From: Candidatus Kaiserbacteria bacterium RIFCSPHIGHO2_01_FULL_58_22
GTDB taxonomy: Bacteria > Patescibacteriota > Minisyncoccia > Phycocordibacterales > UBA2100
Length of the DNA stretch: 14,566 nt
Assembly (NCBI GenBank): GCA_001781445.1
Contig: MFLB01000018.1
Location: 1-14,566, forward strand
Direction of reading: 5' to 3'
Shown here: one piece after another, positions 1 through 5,758 of the stretch
How the letters are laid out: each line of letters begins with the position of its first letter
Position numbering within the stretch: position 1 is the first letter of the stretch
Program-made: the position numbers and the translations under genes
Notes under the pieces: generated by a model
The model's database searches: none
Seen by the model: only the letters and a program-made list of their open reading frames with translations
What the model was told of the DNA's origin: nothing

Positions 1-15
1 CTGCCGCGCGCGATA

Positions 16-450
16 TCAAGCCGTTCTGCGGGCTTTCTCCGCCTCGTAGATGCGTTCCCGCAGAGCCGTCGTTGAAAAATCATGATTGCGCGAATTAAAA
101 TACACCTCGATCGGCAGGTCGTACCCGGTGTACGGTTTTCCCTTCCAATCCGCGCCGATGATGCGGATGTCGAAGCCGTACTCGTTCTTCTTCAGGATGT
201 CGTAGAGTTCGGCTTCGGTGTCGTATTCAAAGACCTCGTCCACATATCGAATGGCCGAAAGAATGATTCGTCGCTCATCCAACGACATCACTGGTTTATT
301 TTTTTCCGGCCGGTCGATGGTGGGATCGGAGTGGAGGCCGACGACGAGACGGTCGCACACCTCCTTCGCTTCCTTGAACATCAGGATGTGCCCCGCGTGG
401 CAGAGGTCGAACGCGCCCACCGTCACCCCGACTTTCTTTCCGTTTTTCAT
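16..450 (-). CDS. Cytidylyltransferase-like nucleotidyltransferase (TagD/GCT family)
   Basis: Predicted 144-aa nucleotidyltransferase of the glycerol-3-phosphate cytidylyltransferase/ADP-heptose synthase class, which joins a nucleotide to a small phosphorylated substrate for cell-surface or lipid precursors. The nucleotide-binding motif HAGH is at residues 18-21 after a GVTVGAFD strand. An MSLDERR segment follows at 55-61, and the second family motif appears as FSTTALRERI near 125-134. The length matches TagD-like proteins. The frame stays open upstream to about 591, but I chose the ATG at 450 because homology begins at residue 7 and the upstream 115 bp is an inverted-repeat element (451-565). 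The substrate cannot be read from the sequence; adenylyl transfer is also possible. The gene lies downstream of the toxin pair on the same strand but is separated by about 150 bp. Confidence 0.82.
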   Translation of the reverse strand: MKNGKKVGVTVGAFDLCHAGHILMFKEAKEVCDRLVVGLHSDPTIDRPEKNKPVMSLDERRIILSAIRYVDEVFEYDTEAELYDILKKNEYGFDIRIIGADWKGKPYTGYDLPIEVYFNSRNHDFSTTALRERIYEAEKARRTA

Positions 451-565
451 CCCGTTAGAAATAGGACGCGGACAAGTTCGTGTTGCCGCACCCTGTTTTG
501 CTATTGCTACTAAGTCCGACCAATGTAGTAGACATGGATTTCGTGTGTCCGCGATCTCTAACGGG
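451..565. repeat. ~115-bp element bounded by imperfect inverted repeats
   Basis: The left arm (451-473, starting CCCGTTAG and ending CGCGGAC) is the reverse complement of the right arm (547-565, GTCCGCG...CTAACGGG), apart from a few inserted bases. A nested hairpin, CTACTA (507-512) with TAGTAG (526-531), lies near its centre. It begins exactly after the start codon of the cytidylyltransferase gene, so it forms that gene's whole upstream region. It could be a MITE-like insertion or a structured 5' leader. I see no convincing -10/-35 pair inside it on the minus strand. Confidence 0.55.
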
Positions 566-600
566 ACGGGTTGGAAATGAGGATACCACATTGTTCCCGC

Positions 601-972
601 TCAAATCTTTTGAAGCGAAAGCGACGATATCCTTTGAAAATCACGCACGTTGCGAGTAGCAAGCACGGTCCCGGTCGAGAGGGCTGTTGCGGCGACAAGC
701 GCATCCGCAAGACCGATCCTGTATGTCCCTTTCAAATACCCGGCGGTCTGCGCGATAGCCGAGTCTATCGGAACGACAGAGAGTGCAGAGACGACACCGG
801 CTATGAGCGATGCTTCTTCCGACGAAAGCGACGGATGGGCGTAGAGCTCTGCTTCAGAAATCGCGGACAAATGCGGACGCATGCCCCTTCCGACAAGCGG
901 TTCGAGGAACTTTCGCGCAGAATCATCTTTCTTGAGATAGTAAATGACGACATTCGTGTCGAGTGTGTACAT
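601..972 (-). CDS. vapC: PIN-domain ribonuclease, VapC-like toxin
   Basis: A 123-aa PIN-domain protein. VapC-family toxins are Mg2+-dependent RNases that usually cut tRNA or rRNA. The acidic residues expected of a PIN active site are visible: D5 in YTLDTNVVIYYL, E40/E42 in ISEAELYAH, D90 in GLADALVAATAL, and D111 in the RNVRDF motif near the C-terminus. The length fits the family. The open frame extends to 1074, but the ATG at 972 is chosen because LDTN must lie at the N-terminus and the upstream part overlaps the antitoxin-like gene. It lies 19 bp downstream of that 53-aa gene on the same strand, the usual antitoxin-toxin order. The target RNA is unknown. Confidence 0.85.
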   Translation of the reverse strand: MYTLDTNVVIYYLKKDDSARKFLEPLVGRGMRPHLSAISEAELYAHPSLSSEEASLIAGVVSALSVVPIDSAIAQTAGYLKGTYRIGLADALVAATALSTGTVLATRNVRDFQRISSLSLQKI

Positions 973-991
973 GGAAAAGTTCTGCGACCGA

Positions 992-1153
992 CTACAACCG
1001 GTCGAGGCTCTTGCGAATACGGCGGCTTTCCCTGAGAGGATCCGGCTTGCGCTTAGCCCACATGCCGTACGCACGGCGCAAAATAGAAAGACGCTCTTTC
1101 GCGGAAAGAAGCACTATACCAGCCTTCTGTGTACCCGGATAAAGCTTGGACAT
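992..1153 (-). CDS. Small basic protein, probable VapB-type antitoxin
   Basis: A 53-aa ORF read directly from the minus strand: ATG at 1153, TAG at 992-994. An in-frame TAA nine bases upstream of the ATG fixes the start region. The protein begins MSKLYPGTQKAGIVLLSAKE and ends with a very basic, probably helical tail (WAKRKPDPLRESRR then IRKSLDRL). This resembles short antitoxins whose C-terminus binds a PIN toxin, but no DNA-binding fold is obvious. It sits immediately upstream of the PIN gene, and a TAAGAT -10-like box lies 6 nt before its ATG. The antitoxin role is inferred from position and size rather than a recognised domain. Confidence 0.68.
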   Translation of the reverse strand: MSKLYPGTQKAGIVLLSAKERLSILRRAYGMWAKRKPDPLRESRRIRKSLDRL

Positions 1154-1159
1154 GCGGGC

Positions 1160-1182
1160 ATCTTACCATGCGTGCTGGCATG
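1160..1182 (-). promoter_or_regulatory. Candidate promoter/operator of the toxin-antitoxin pair
   Basis: On the minus strand TAAGAT (1160-1165) ends 6 nt before the antitoxin ATG, which implies a leaderless transcript. Just upstream is an inverted repeat CATGC-N6-GCATG (1167-1182), overlapping the spacer and a plausible site for autoregulation. No good -35 hexamer is visible. The spacing matches other start sites in this window. Confidence 0.4.
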
Positions 1183-1200
1183 CCGCCATTGCCTTTTCAC

Positions 1201-1215
1201 CGAGGTTAAACCTCG
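1201..1215. repeat. 15-bp palindrome CGAGGTTAAACCTCG
   Basis: Perfect palindrome around a single central base. It lies between the divergent toxin-antitoxin and purH-like promoters, 15 bp upstream of the -35 box at 1231. The same 15-mer, apart from the central base, recurs at 6280-6294, and six related palindromes lie in purL. It could be an operator, but its recurrence elsewhere favours a dispersed repeat. Confidence 0.75.
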
Positions 1216-1230
1216 TTGTTTGATACGACG

Positions 1231-1258
1231 TTGAGACCTTACTGTATCTCCGTATAGT
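1231..1258 (+). promoter_or_regulatory. Sigma70-like promoter of the purH-like/ABC operon
   Basis: TTGAGA (1231-1236), a 16-bp spacer, then TATAGT (1253-1258). The expected transcription start (~1265) falls on an ATG that opens a 12-codon ORF (1265-1303), which overlaps the start of the purH-like gene in another frame. The purH-like ATG (1281) would then have only about 16 nt of leader and no clear Shine-Dalgarno. Confidence 0.65.
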
Positions 1259-1280
1259 CTGTACATGATAGAATCGATCT

Positions 1281-1853
1281 ATGAAAACCGCGCTGTTGGC
1301 TAGTTTTGAGAAAGACGCGGCGCTGGTGCGGCTGGGGAAAATGCTCACTGGGGCGGGATGGAGCTTGCTCGGCTCGGCGGGGACGGCTACATACTTGAAG
1401 GAAAACGGTATCGAGTGCCGCGACGTCGCCGAGATTGTCGGCAAGCCCATCCTCGGCCATCGAGTGGTGACGCTCTCGCGCGAATTGCATGCCGCGCTTT
1501 TGTCCACGCCCGATGACGAAAGCGAGATGAAACAACTAGGCATCGAGCCGATAGGCCTCGTGTATGCGACGCTCTACCCGCTCGAAAAGACGATCGCCGA
1601 TCCTTCATCGTCGCCACAGGAAGTCATTGATAAGACGGACATAGGCGGGCCCGCGCTTCTGCGCTCGGCGGCAAAAGGGAGGCGCATTGTTCTCTCTTCG
1701 CCTCAACAGTTCGACGAGTTTGAACAACATCTCGCGAGCGGAACATTCGACGAACGATACCTGACGAAACTCGCCGCGGCGGCGGAGCGGCGCGTTGCCG
1801 ACTACGTCGGTGCATCGGCGGGCTATTGGGAGAGCAAAATCAGTAAACAGTGA
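1281..1853 (+). CDS. purH: Stand-alone IMP cyclohydrolase domain (PurH N-terminal, MGS-like fold)
   Basis: A 190-aa protein that aligns throughout with the N-terminal IMP-cyclohydrolase half of PurH, the domain that closes FAICAR to IMP. Recognisable blocks are ALLASFEKDAALVRLGKML (cf. LLSVSDKTGL), LLGSAGTATYLKENGI at 29-44, LGIEPIGLVYATLYPLEKT at 86-104, TDIGGPALLRSAAKG at 119-133, and a helical end. Residues matching human ATIC Tyr104, Asp125 and Lys137 are kept (Y99, D120, K132). The segment equivalent to GGRVKTLHP reads GHRVVTLSR, so the catalytic Lys66 position is Val. The C-terminal AICAR transformylase half is absent; the gene stops in a heptad repeat (TGA at 1851-1853) and DUF1993 follows. 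Activity is therefore uncertain. It is first in a plus-strand operon, away from the other pur genes. Confidence 0.8.
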   Translation: MKTALLASFEKDAALVRLGKMLTGAGWSLLGSAGTATYLKENGIECRDVAEIVGKPILGHRVVTLSRELHAALLSTPDDESEMKQLGIEPIGLVYATLYPLEKTIADPSSSPQEVIDKTDIGGPALLRSAAKGRRIVLSSPQQFDEFEQHLASGTFDERYLTKLAAAAERRVADYVGASAGYWESKISKQ

Positions 1854-1878
1854 ACAGAGAACAGAGAACAGTAAACAG
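1841..1878 (+). repeat. Heptad tandem repeat, unit CAGWRAA, about 5.4 copies
   Basis: Units CAGTAAA, CAGTGAA, CAGAGAA, CAGAGAA and CAGTAAA, followed by CAG, run without interruption. The last codons and the TGA stop of the purH-like gene are formed by the array, which fills the gap to the DUF1993 start at 1881. It differs in sequence from the CTMAACG-type heptads near purB, purC, purE and purQ but sits at the same kind of gene junction. Confidence 0.85.
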
Positions 1879-1880
1879 AT

Positions 1881-2423
1881 ATGCAAGAGACAAATCTCTA
1901 CACGATGATCATCCCGCCGATGACAAAGGCCATGGGTGCGCTCTCGAAGATACTCGACAAGGCCGCCGCGCACGCGACGGCGAAGGCGACCGAACGCCGT
2001 CCCGCTTCATACTTCGAAGAGCGGCTCCTGCAGAGCCAGCTGATCTTCGACCAATTCCCACTCGTCATGCAGATCCAGCGCGTTTCCGACAACGCGAAGA
2101 ACGGCGCCGCGCGCCTCGCCGGCATCGAGCCGCCGACGATGGAGGACAACGAGAAGACAGTAGCCGCACTGAAAGCGCGGCTCCAGAGAACAAGCGCGTT
2201 TCTCGACACCATCAAGCCGGAACAGGTCATCGGGCGCGAGGACGCGCGGGTAACGCTTCCCTACTGGAAGGACAAACACCTCTCGGCATTCGATTACGCG
2301 ACGGAATACTTGATGCCCAATTTCTACTTCCACTACGCGACCGCATACTCCATCCTCCGCGCAAACGGCATAGAAATCGGCAAGAACGACTACATCGGCG
2401 GACTGCCTCTTAAGGATTCATAA
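1881..2423 (+). CDS. DUF1993 family protein
   Basis: A 180-aa protein with the typical layout of the DUF1993 family (helical, DinB-like; molecular function unknown). The opening LYTMIIPPMTKAMGALSKIL and ILDKAAAHATAKA are followed by FPLVMQIQRVSDNAKNGAARL at about 59-79, the motif IEPPTMEDNEKTVAALKARL, and the C-terminal PNFYFHYATAYSILRANG with IEIGKNDYIG, all recognisable family blocks. The ATG at 1881 gives an N-terminus of normal length, and an in-frame ATG at 1905 is the alternative. No Shine-Dalgarno is visible because the heptad array occupies the upstream region. It is second in the operon, 27 bp after the purH-like stop and 3 bp before the HAD gene. No enzymatic role can be assigned. 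Confidence 0.85.
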   Translation: MQETNLYTMIIPPMTKAMGALSKILDKAAAHATAKATERRPASYFEERLLQSQLIFDQFPLVMQIQRVSDNAKNGAARLAGIEPPTMEDNEKTVAALKARLQRTSAFLDTIKPEQVIGREDARVTLPYWKDKHLSAFDYATEYLMPNFYFHYATAYSILRANGIEIGKNDYIGGLPLKDS

Positions 2424-2426
2424 GGC

Positions 2427-3143
2427 ATGCCCGCGCACTTCTTTTTCGACCTCGACAACACGTTGACGCGAAGCAAGTCGCACATCGCGCCGGAACACGC
2501 CGCGATACTGAAGCGCCTGACGGAACAGGCCGACGTCGTCGTCGTATCCGGACACCCGCAAGGCGACATCCGGACGCACCTGGAGGACGTCTCCGGCTAC
2601 TACATCCTCGCCCAGAACGGCAATTATGCGGAAGATAGAAGCGGCGCGGTTCTTTGGGAGCGCAAGCTCAATACAGCCCAGTTGGAAGCTATCCATGTAT
2701 TCATCGCAAAAGCTCGCGCGCGACTCGCGATTACCGTGCGGGATGAAAATGACATCGTAGACGATAGAGGATGTGAGGTGGCGTATAGCCTCATCGGGCA
2801 TCATGAGCAAATAGAAACGAAGGAGGCCTTCGATCCCGATCATTCGATACGCTTGCGGCTCTTGCGCGATATGCGTGACGACGTGCAAGAGCTTGAGGGG
2901 GCGAACGTGGAGGTGCGCACCGGCGGTACGACGGTTCTCGATTTTTTTGCGAGGGGAAAAAATAAGGGCTACAACATCGCCGAGTTCATCAAGCACATGG
3001 ACTGGGAGAAAGAGGATTGCGTGTACATCGGCGACGCGCTCTTCCCGGGAGGAAATGACGAGACCGTTATCGGCGTTATACCGACGAAATCGGTCAAGGA
3101 CTATCGCGAGACCTACGAATACCTCTCGTCTATACTTCGCTGA
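2427..3143 (+). CDS. HAD phosphatase resembling eukaryotic-type phosphomannomutase
   Basis: A 238-aa haloacid-dehalogenase superfamily protein. Motif I is FFFDLDNTLT (nucleophile D8, general acid D10), motif II is VVVSG near S41, a lysine motif III lies around K178-K180 (RGKNKGYN), and motif IV is GDALFPGGNDE at 202-212. The PGGND form and the order AQNGNYAED, DRGCEVAYSLIG, TGGTTVLDFFARG resemble the eukaryotic phosphomannomutase branch (type IIB cap). It may therefore act on a phosphorylated sugar as mutase or phosphatase; the substrate is not deducible. It starts 3 bp after the DUF1993 stop and ends 3 bp before the ABC ATPase, so co-transcription is likely. A long antisense frame covers it but has no recognisable motif. 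Confidence 0.85.
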   Translation: MPAHFFFDLDNTLTRSKSHIAPEHAAILKRLTEQADVVVVSGHPQGDIRTHLEDVSGYYILAQNGNYAEDRSGAVLWERKLNTAQLEAIHVFIAKARARLAITVRDENDIVDDRGCEVAYSLIGHHEQIETKEAFDPDHSIRLRLLRDMRDDVQELEGANVEVRTGGTTVLDFFARGKNKGYNIAEFIKHMDWEKEDCVYIGDALFPGGNDETVIGVIPTKSVKDYRETYEYLSSILR

Positions 3144-3146
3144 CGT

Positions 3147-3911
3147 ATGGAAGCTCCGGCGCTTGAAATACGAGACCTCAAAAAGACCTACGCGAGCGGG
3201 ACTGTCGCGCTGAAGGGCGTTTCGCTGACTGTGCCGGTCGGCGATTTCTTCGCGCTCCTTGGCCCCAACGGCGCGGGAAAGACCACCATCATCGGCATCG
3301 TCACCTCGCTCGTCAACAAAACGAGCGGTAGCGTGAAAGTGTTCGGCCACGACATAGACGAGGAGTTCGAGAAGGCGAAAACTTACATCGGGCTCGTCGG
3401 GCAGGAAGTGAATTTCAACCCATTCGAAAAGCCATTGGACATCGTCGTGAATCAAGGCGGCTACTACGGTATCCCGCGCTCCGAGGCGCTCCCGCGCGCG
3501 AAAAAACTTCTCGAAGACCTCGGCATTGGATCGAAAATGACGGGCCGCGCGATGGAACTCTCCGGCGGCATGAAGCGCCGCCTGATGATAGCCCGCGCCC
3601 TCATCCATGAGCCGAAATTCCTGATTCTCGACGAGCCGACCGCGGGCGTGGATGTCGAGCTCCGCCGAAGCATGTGGGACTATCTGCGGAAACTGACGGG
3701 TTCGGGCGTTACCATCCTTCTCACGACCCATTACCTCGAAGAAGCCGAACAGCTCGCGAGCCACGTGGCCATCATCAACAAAGGCGAGATAGCGGCCTCG
3801 GGTACCATGGAAGAAATACTCGCGCTCCACGACGAGGAGGAGGCGGGCAAGCGCGGCTATCGCGGCGGAAAACTTGAGGAAGTTTTTTTGCAACTCACGA
3901 AAGAAAAGTAA
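3147..3911 (+). CDS. ABC transporter ATP-binding protein (ABC-2/drug-export type)
   Basis: A 254-aa cytoplasmic ATPase that would power the permease encoded at 4564-5346. All nucleotide-binding motifs are present: Walker A GPNGAGKT (39-46), Q-loop Q86, signature LSGGMKRRL (138-146), Walker B FLILDEPTAGVD (158-169), and H-loop H195 in TTHYLEEAEQ. The sequence resembles the E. coli YadG/CcmA-like ATPases paired with ABC-2 permeases. The C-terminus (RGYRGGKLEEVFLQLTKEK) matches the usual tail of this group. An unrelated gene separates it from its permease, which is unusual, but spacing remains 2 bp and then a 4-bp overlap, so one mRNA is expected. The exported substrate is unknown. Confidence 0.95.
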   Translation: MEAPALEIRDLKKTYASGTVALKGVSLTVPVGDFFALLGPNGAGKTTIIGIVTSLVNKTSGSVKVFGHDIDEEFEKAKTYIGLVGQEVNFNPFEKPLDIVVNQGGYYGIPRSEALPRAKKLLEDLGIGSKMTGRAMELSGGMKRRLMIARALIHEPKFLILDEPTAGVDVELRRSMWDYLRKLTGSGVTILLTTHYLEEAEQLASHVAIINKGEIAASGTMEEILALHDEEEAGKRGYRGGKLEEVFLQLTKEK

Positions 3912-3913
3912 CT

Positions 3914-4567
3914 ATGAGACGGATCGAACAAATAGGAAAACAACATATAGGAGGAGGTGTCGAAAAGTCCGCTGTTGCCACGGATGATCATACCGCGCGA
4001 CTTTTGCTACATGACAGAGACCTGACTGACGACCAAGTGCATAGCCTCTTTCTACTGCAACGCCTCGCGTATCTTCTTTTCCCTAGAGAGGTTCCTTATC
4101 CAAAGGATTGGGGCCGCAATAAGAGTGAAGAACCTTACGTGGACGTGGAGCGAATTCCCATCGATGCCCACCACAGAGATGAACAAGTCAAACTAGGACA
4201 TGTATTGCCACACAGTGAGCCCAACGCACACGAAATTGAGTACTACAAAAAGCTTAAAAATAGTGAGGCCGTTAAGAAAGCGAGAGCGCTATTGGCTAAT
4301 AAGCTCGCTAATGCTGGCTTCAAACTGGAAGGAAAGCGTGAGAACTTTTCTCATGCTGAGGGAAAGGTTCGTTTCCTCGACTTCACGCCTGCATGGACAA
4401 AATGGGAAGATTCATCAGACCCGTACCTTCTTCACTTCGAGCCCGAAAAACTGAGGAAAGCCATCGAATCAATACCTGACCCGGAACGAAATCGCGAAGC
4501 AATGAACCGATTCAACGAATTGATGGCAATCGTGCCGAAAAAAGCATTGGAAAATGTAGAAATATGA
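3914..4567 (+). CDS. Unrecognised protein inserted between ABC ATPase and permease
   Basis: A 217-aa soluble, charged protein with no signal peptide or membrane segment. I do not recognise the family. Visible blocks are VHSLFLLQRLAYLLFP near 42-57, a histidine-rich middle (DAHHRDEQVKLGHVLPHSEP), a helix-forming Lys/Ala stretch, and GKRENFSHAEGKVRFLDFTP in the C-terminal third. The spacing of N and D in that last motif faintly recalls the catalytic Asn and metal-binding Asp of aminoglycoside-phosphotransferase-like kinases, but no glycine loop is evident, so this is speculation. Codons are visibly more A/T-rich than in both flanking genes, suggesting later acquisition. It begins 2 bp after the ATPase stop, and its TGA overlaps the permease ATG, so it is embedded in the operon and may modulate the transporter. 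Confidence 0.75.
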   Translation: MRRIEQIGKQHIGGGVEKSAVATDDHTARLLLHDRDLTDDQVHSLFLLQRLAYLLFPREVPYPKDWGRNKSEEPYVDVERIPIDAHHRDEQVKLGHVLPHSEPNAHEIEYYKKLKNSEAVKKARALLANKLANAGFKLEGKRENFSHAEGKVRFLDFTPAWTKWEDSSDPYLLHFEPEKLRKAIESIPDPERNREAMNRFNELMAIVPKKALENVEI

Positions 4568-5346
4568 CTCCGTATCAACTCTGGATCTCCTTCTACACGA
4601 TGTTGCGCAAGGACGTGGTGCGGATGTTCCGCATCTGGGTGCAGACGTTTTTGCCGAGCGTCATCACCTCGGTGCTGTATTTCCTCGTCTTTGGGACGAT
4701 TCTCGGCTCGCGAATAGGGCAGATGCAGGGAGTGGATTATATGACGTTCGTCGTCCCCGGCCTCGTGATGCTCGCCATCGTAACGACCTCCTACGCCAAC
4801 ACCTCCTTCATGTTCTTCACCTCGAAGTTCTTCGCGCGCTCCATCGACGAGCTCCTCGTCTCCCCCACGCCGCCGTGGCTCTTGATCGCCGGATTCGTCG
4901 CGGGCGGTGTCGTGCGCGGCGTTTTGGTCGGCGCGCTAGTCCTTACCGTCTCGCTCTTCTTCACCGCCCTGCAATTGACAATCCACAACGCGCTCATCAT
5001 CCTCGGATTCGCCGTACTCACGGCGCTCGTCTTCGCGCTCGCGGGATTGGTCAACGGCATCTACGCGAAATCTATCGACGGCATCAACATTGTCCCGACG
5101 TTCGTCCTGACCCCGCTCGTCTATCTCGGCGGCATCTTCTACTCGGTGCACGCGCTTCCCGAGTGGTGGCAATGGATTACCTACGCCAATCCGCTCTTCT
5201 ACCTCATCAACGGCTTCCGCTACGGCTTTCTCGGGCTCGCCGACATCCCGCTTGCCGTCTCGCTCCTCGTCCTCCTCGCGCTGATGGCCGCCCTCGCCGC
5301 CGTAAATTGGTATCTGATCCGCACCGGCTTGGGCTTGCGGCAGTAA
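4564..5346 (+). CDS. ABC-2 type transporter permease (YadH-like)
   Basis: A 260-aa integral membrane protein, the transmembrane half of the exporter powered by the ATPase at 3147-3911. Six hydrophobic segments can be seen, roughly at residues 30-50, 60-80, 103-125, 138-160, 172-195 and 232-253. The amphipathic N-terminus (ISFYTMLRKDVVRMFRIW) and the late signature NPLFYLINGFRYGFLG, just before the last helix, are typical of ABC-2 permeases such as YadH. The ATG overlaps the TGA of the preceding gene (ATGA), indicating translational coupling. Length is normal for the family. Substrate is not predictable; polysaccharide, lipid or drug export are all options. Confidence 0.93.
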   Translation: MTPYQLWISFYTMLRKDVVRMFRIWVQTFLPSVITSVLYFLVFGTILGSRIGQMQGVDYMTFVVPGLVMLAIVTTSYANTSFMFFTSKFFARSIDELLVSPTPPWLLIAGFVAGGVVRGVLVGALVLTVSLFFTALQLTIHNALIILGFAVLTALVFALAGLVNGIYAKSIDGINIVPTFVLTPLVYLGGIFYSVHALPEWWQWITYANPLFYLINGFRYGFLGLADIPLAVSLLVLLALMAALAAVNWYLIRTGLGLRQ

Positions 5347-5351
5347 CGCCG

Positions 5352-5357
5352 TATACT
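5352..5357 (+). promoter_or_regulatory. -10 box TATACT 6 nt before the ATG at 5364
   Basis: TATACT ends 6 nt upstream of the ATG of the 73-aa gene, which would give a leaderless mRNA. A weak TTGGGC (5329-5334) lies 17 bp upstream as a possible -35. The box falls just after the permease stop at 5346. Confidence 0.45.
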
Positions 5358-5363
5358 TGGGTC

Positions 5364-5585
5364 ATGACGGAGGAGATGCCGAAGCGGCCAATATTTGATA
5401 TTCCCGGCGACTCGATGCCGCGCGGGTCGGAGAAGATTCCATCTGATCCGGTCGACATAGCGAAACACTTGATCGACGAGTTCTCCGACCGCTTCGACGA
5501 ACCAACACTGCAAAGGCCGCTTGACGCGATGAGAGCAACCGACATCGAGGGTCTGGAGAAAATCCTCTCGGCGTCGGGAAAATGA
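5364..5585 (+). CDS. Small acidic hypothetical protein (73 aa)
   Basis: A 73-aa protein beginning MTEEMPKRPIFDIPGDSMPR, with an acidic helix-rich remainder (DIAKHLIDEFSDRFDEP, then a second helix to the end). No signal peptide, membrane segment or recognised domain. Start choice rests on the TATACT box 6 nt upstream and on the frame entering permease-coding sequence before that. Its TGA overlaps the ATG of the 42-aa ORF at 5582, suggesting a coupled pair of tiny genes. Function unknown. It may be a protein-interaction peptide or one half of a small two-gene module; the sequence does not decide. Confidence 0.6.
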   Translation: MTEEMPKRPIFDIPGDSMPRGSEKIPSDPVDIAKHLIDEFSDRFDEPTLQRPLDAMRATDIEGLEKILSASGK

Positions 5586-5710
5586 GATGGGATCCCCAGA
5601 GTGTTACAAATGTCGGTGCGATAGGCCCTCTTGCGGCGGCGCTCGCGTATCGTGAAAAGATCCGCAACGGTGAGAAAAAGGACATCCCGTGGGATGCGTT
5701 GCGCGAATAA
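5582..5710 (+). CDS. Very small hypothetical protein (42 aa), coupled to the preceding gene
   Basis: A 42-aa ORF read by hand: ATG at 5582 overlapping the TGA of the 73-aa gene (ATGA), TAA at 5708-5710. The peptide starts MRWDPQSVTNVGAIGPLAAA and continues with a short basic/acidic helix ending IPWDALRE. The ATGA overlap and neighbour-like codon choice support it being real, and it fills what would otherwise be empty DNA. The next in-frame ATG (5711) directly abuts its stop (TAAATG). Function unknown; at this length a chance ORF cannot be excluded. Confidence 0.5.
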   Translation: MRWDPQSVTNVGAIGPLAAALAYREKIRNGEKKDIPWDALRE

Positions 5711-5746
5711 ATGCCCACCCCTTTGCGGAAGTGCCTCCAGAAGCAA

Positions 5747-5752
5747 TATAGT
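5747..5752 (+). promoter_or_regulatory. -10 box TATAGT 6 nt before the ATG at 5759
   Basis: TATAGT followed by GCGTAC and ATG. The same arrangement, TATAGT-CTGTAC-ATG, occurs at 1253-1267. A TTGCGG (5723-5728) 18 bp upstream is a weak -35. It supports 5759 rather than 5711 as the start of the 171-aa gene. Confidence 0.5.
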
Positions 5753-5758
5753 GCGTAC

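Noticed and set aside
2818..2832. Palindrome CGAAGG-AGG-CCTTCG in the HAD gene
   Set aside because: Short, with a 3-nt centre and a different offset from the AGG/CCT 15-mers; likely chance.
2418..3893. 491-codon open frame on the minus strand
   Set aside because: It is antisense to the HAD and ABC ATPase genes, which have full conserved motifs, and its own translation shows no domain. Long antisense frames are common in GC-rich coding DNA.
3950..3959. Strong Shine-Dalgarno-like GGAGGAGGTG
   Set aside because: It is inside the gene starting at 3914 and encodes glycines; no ATG, GTG or TTG follows at the right distance in frame, so it does not redefine the start.
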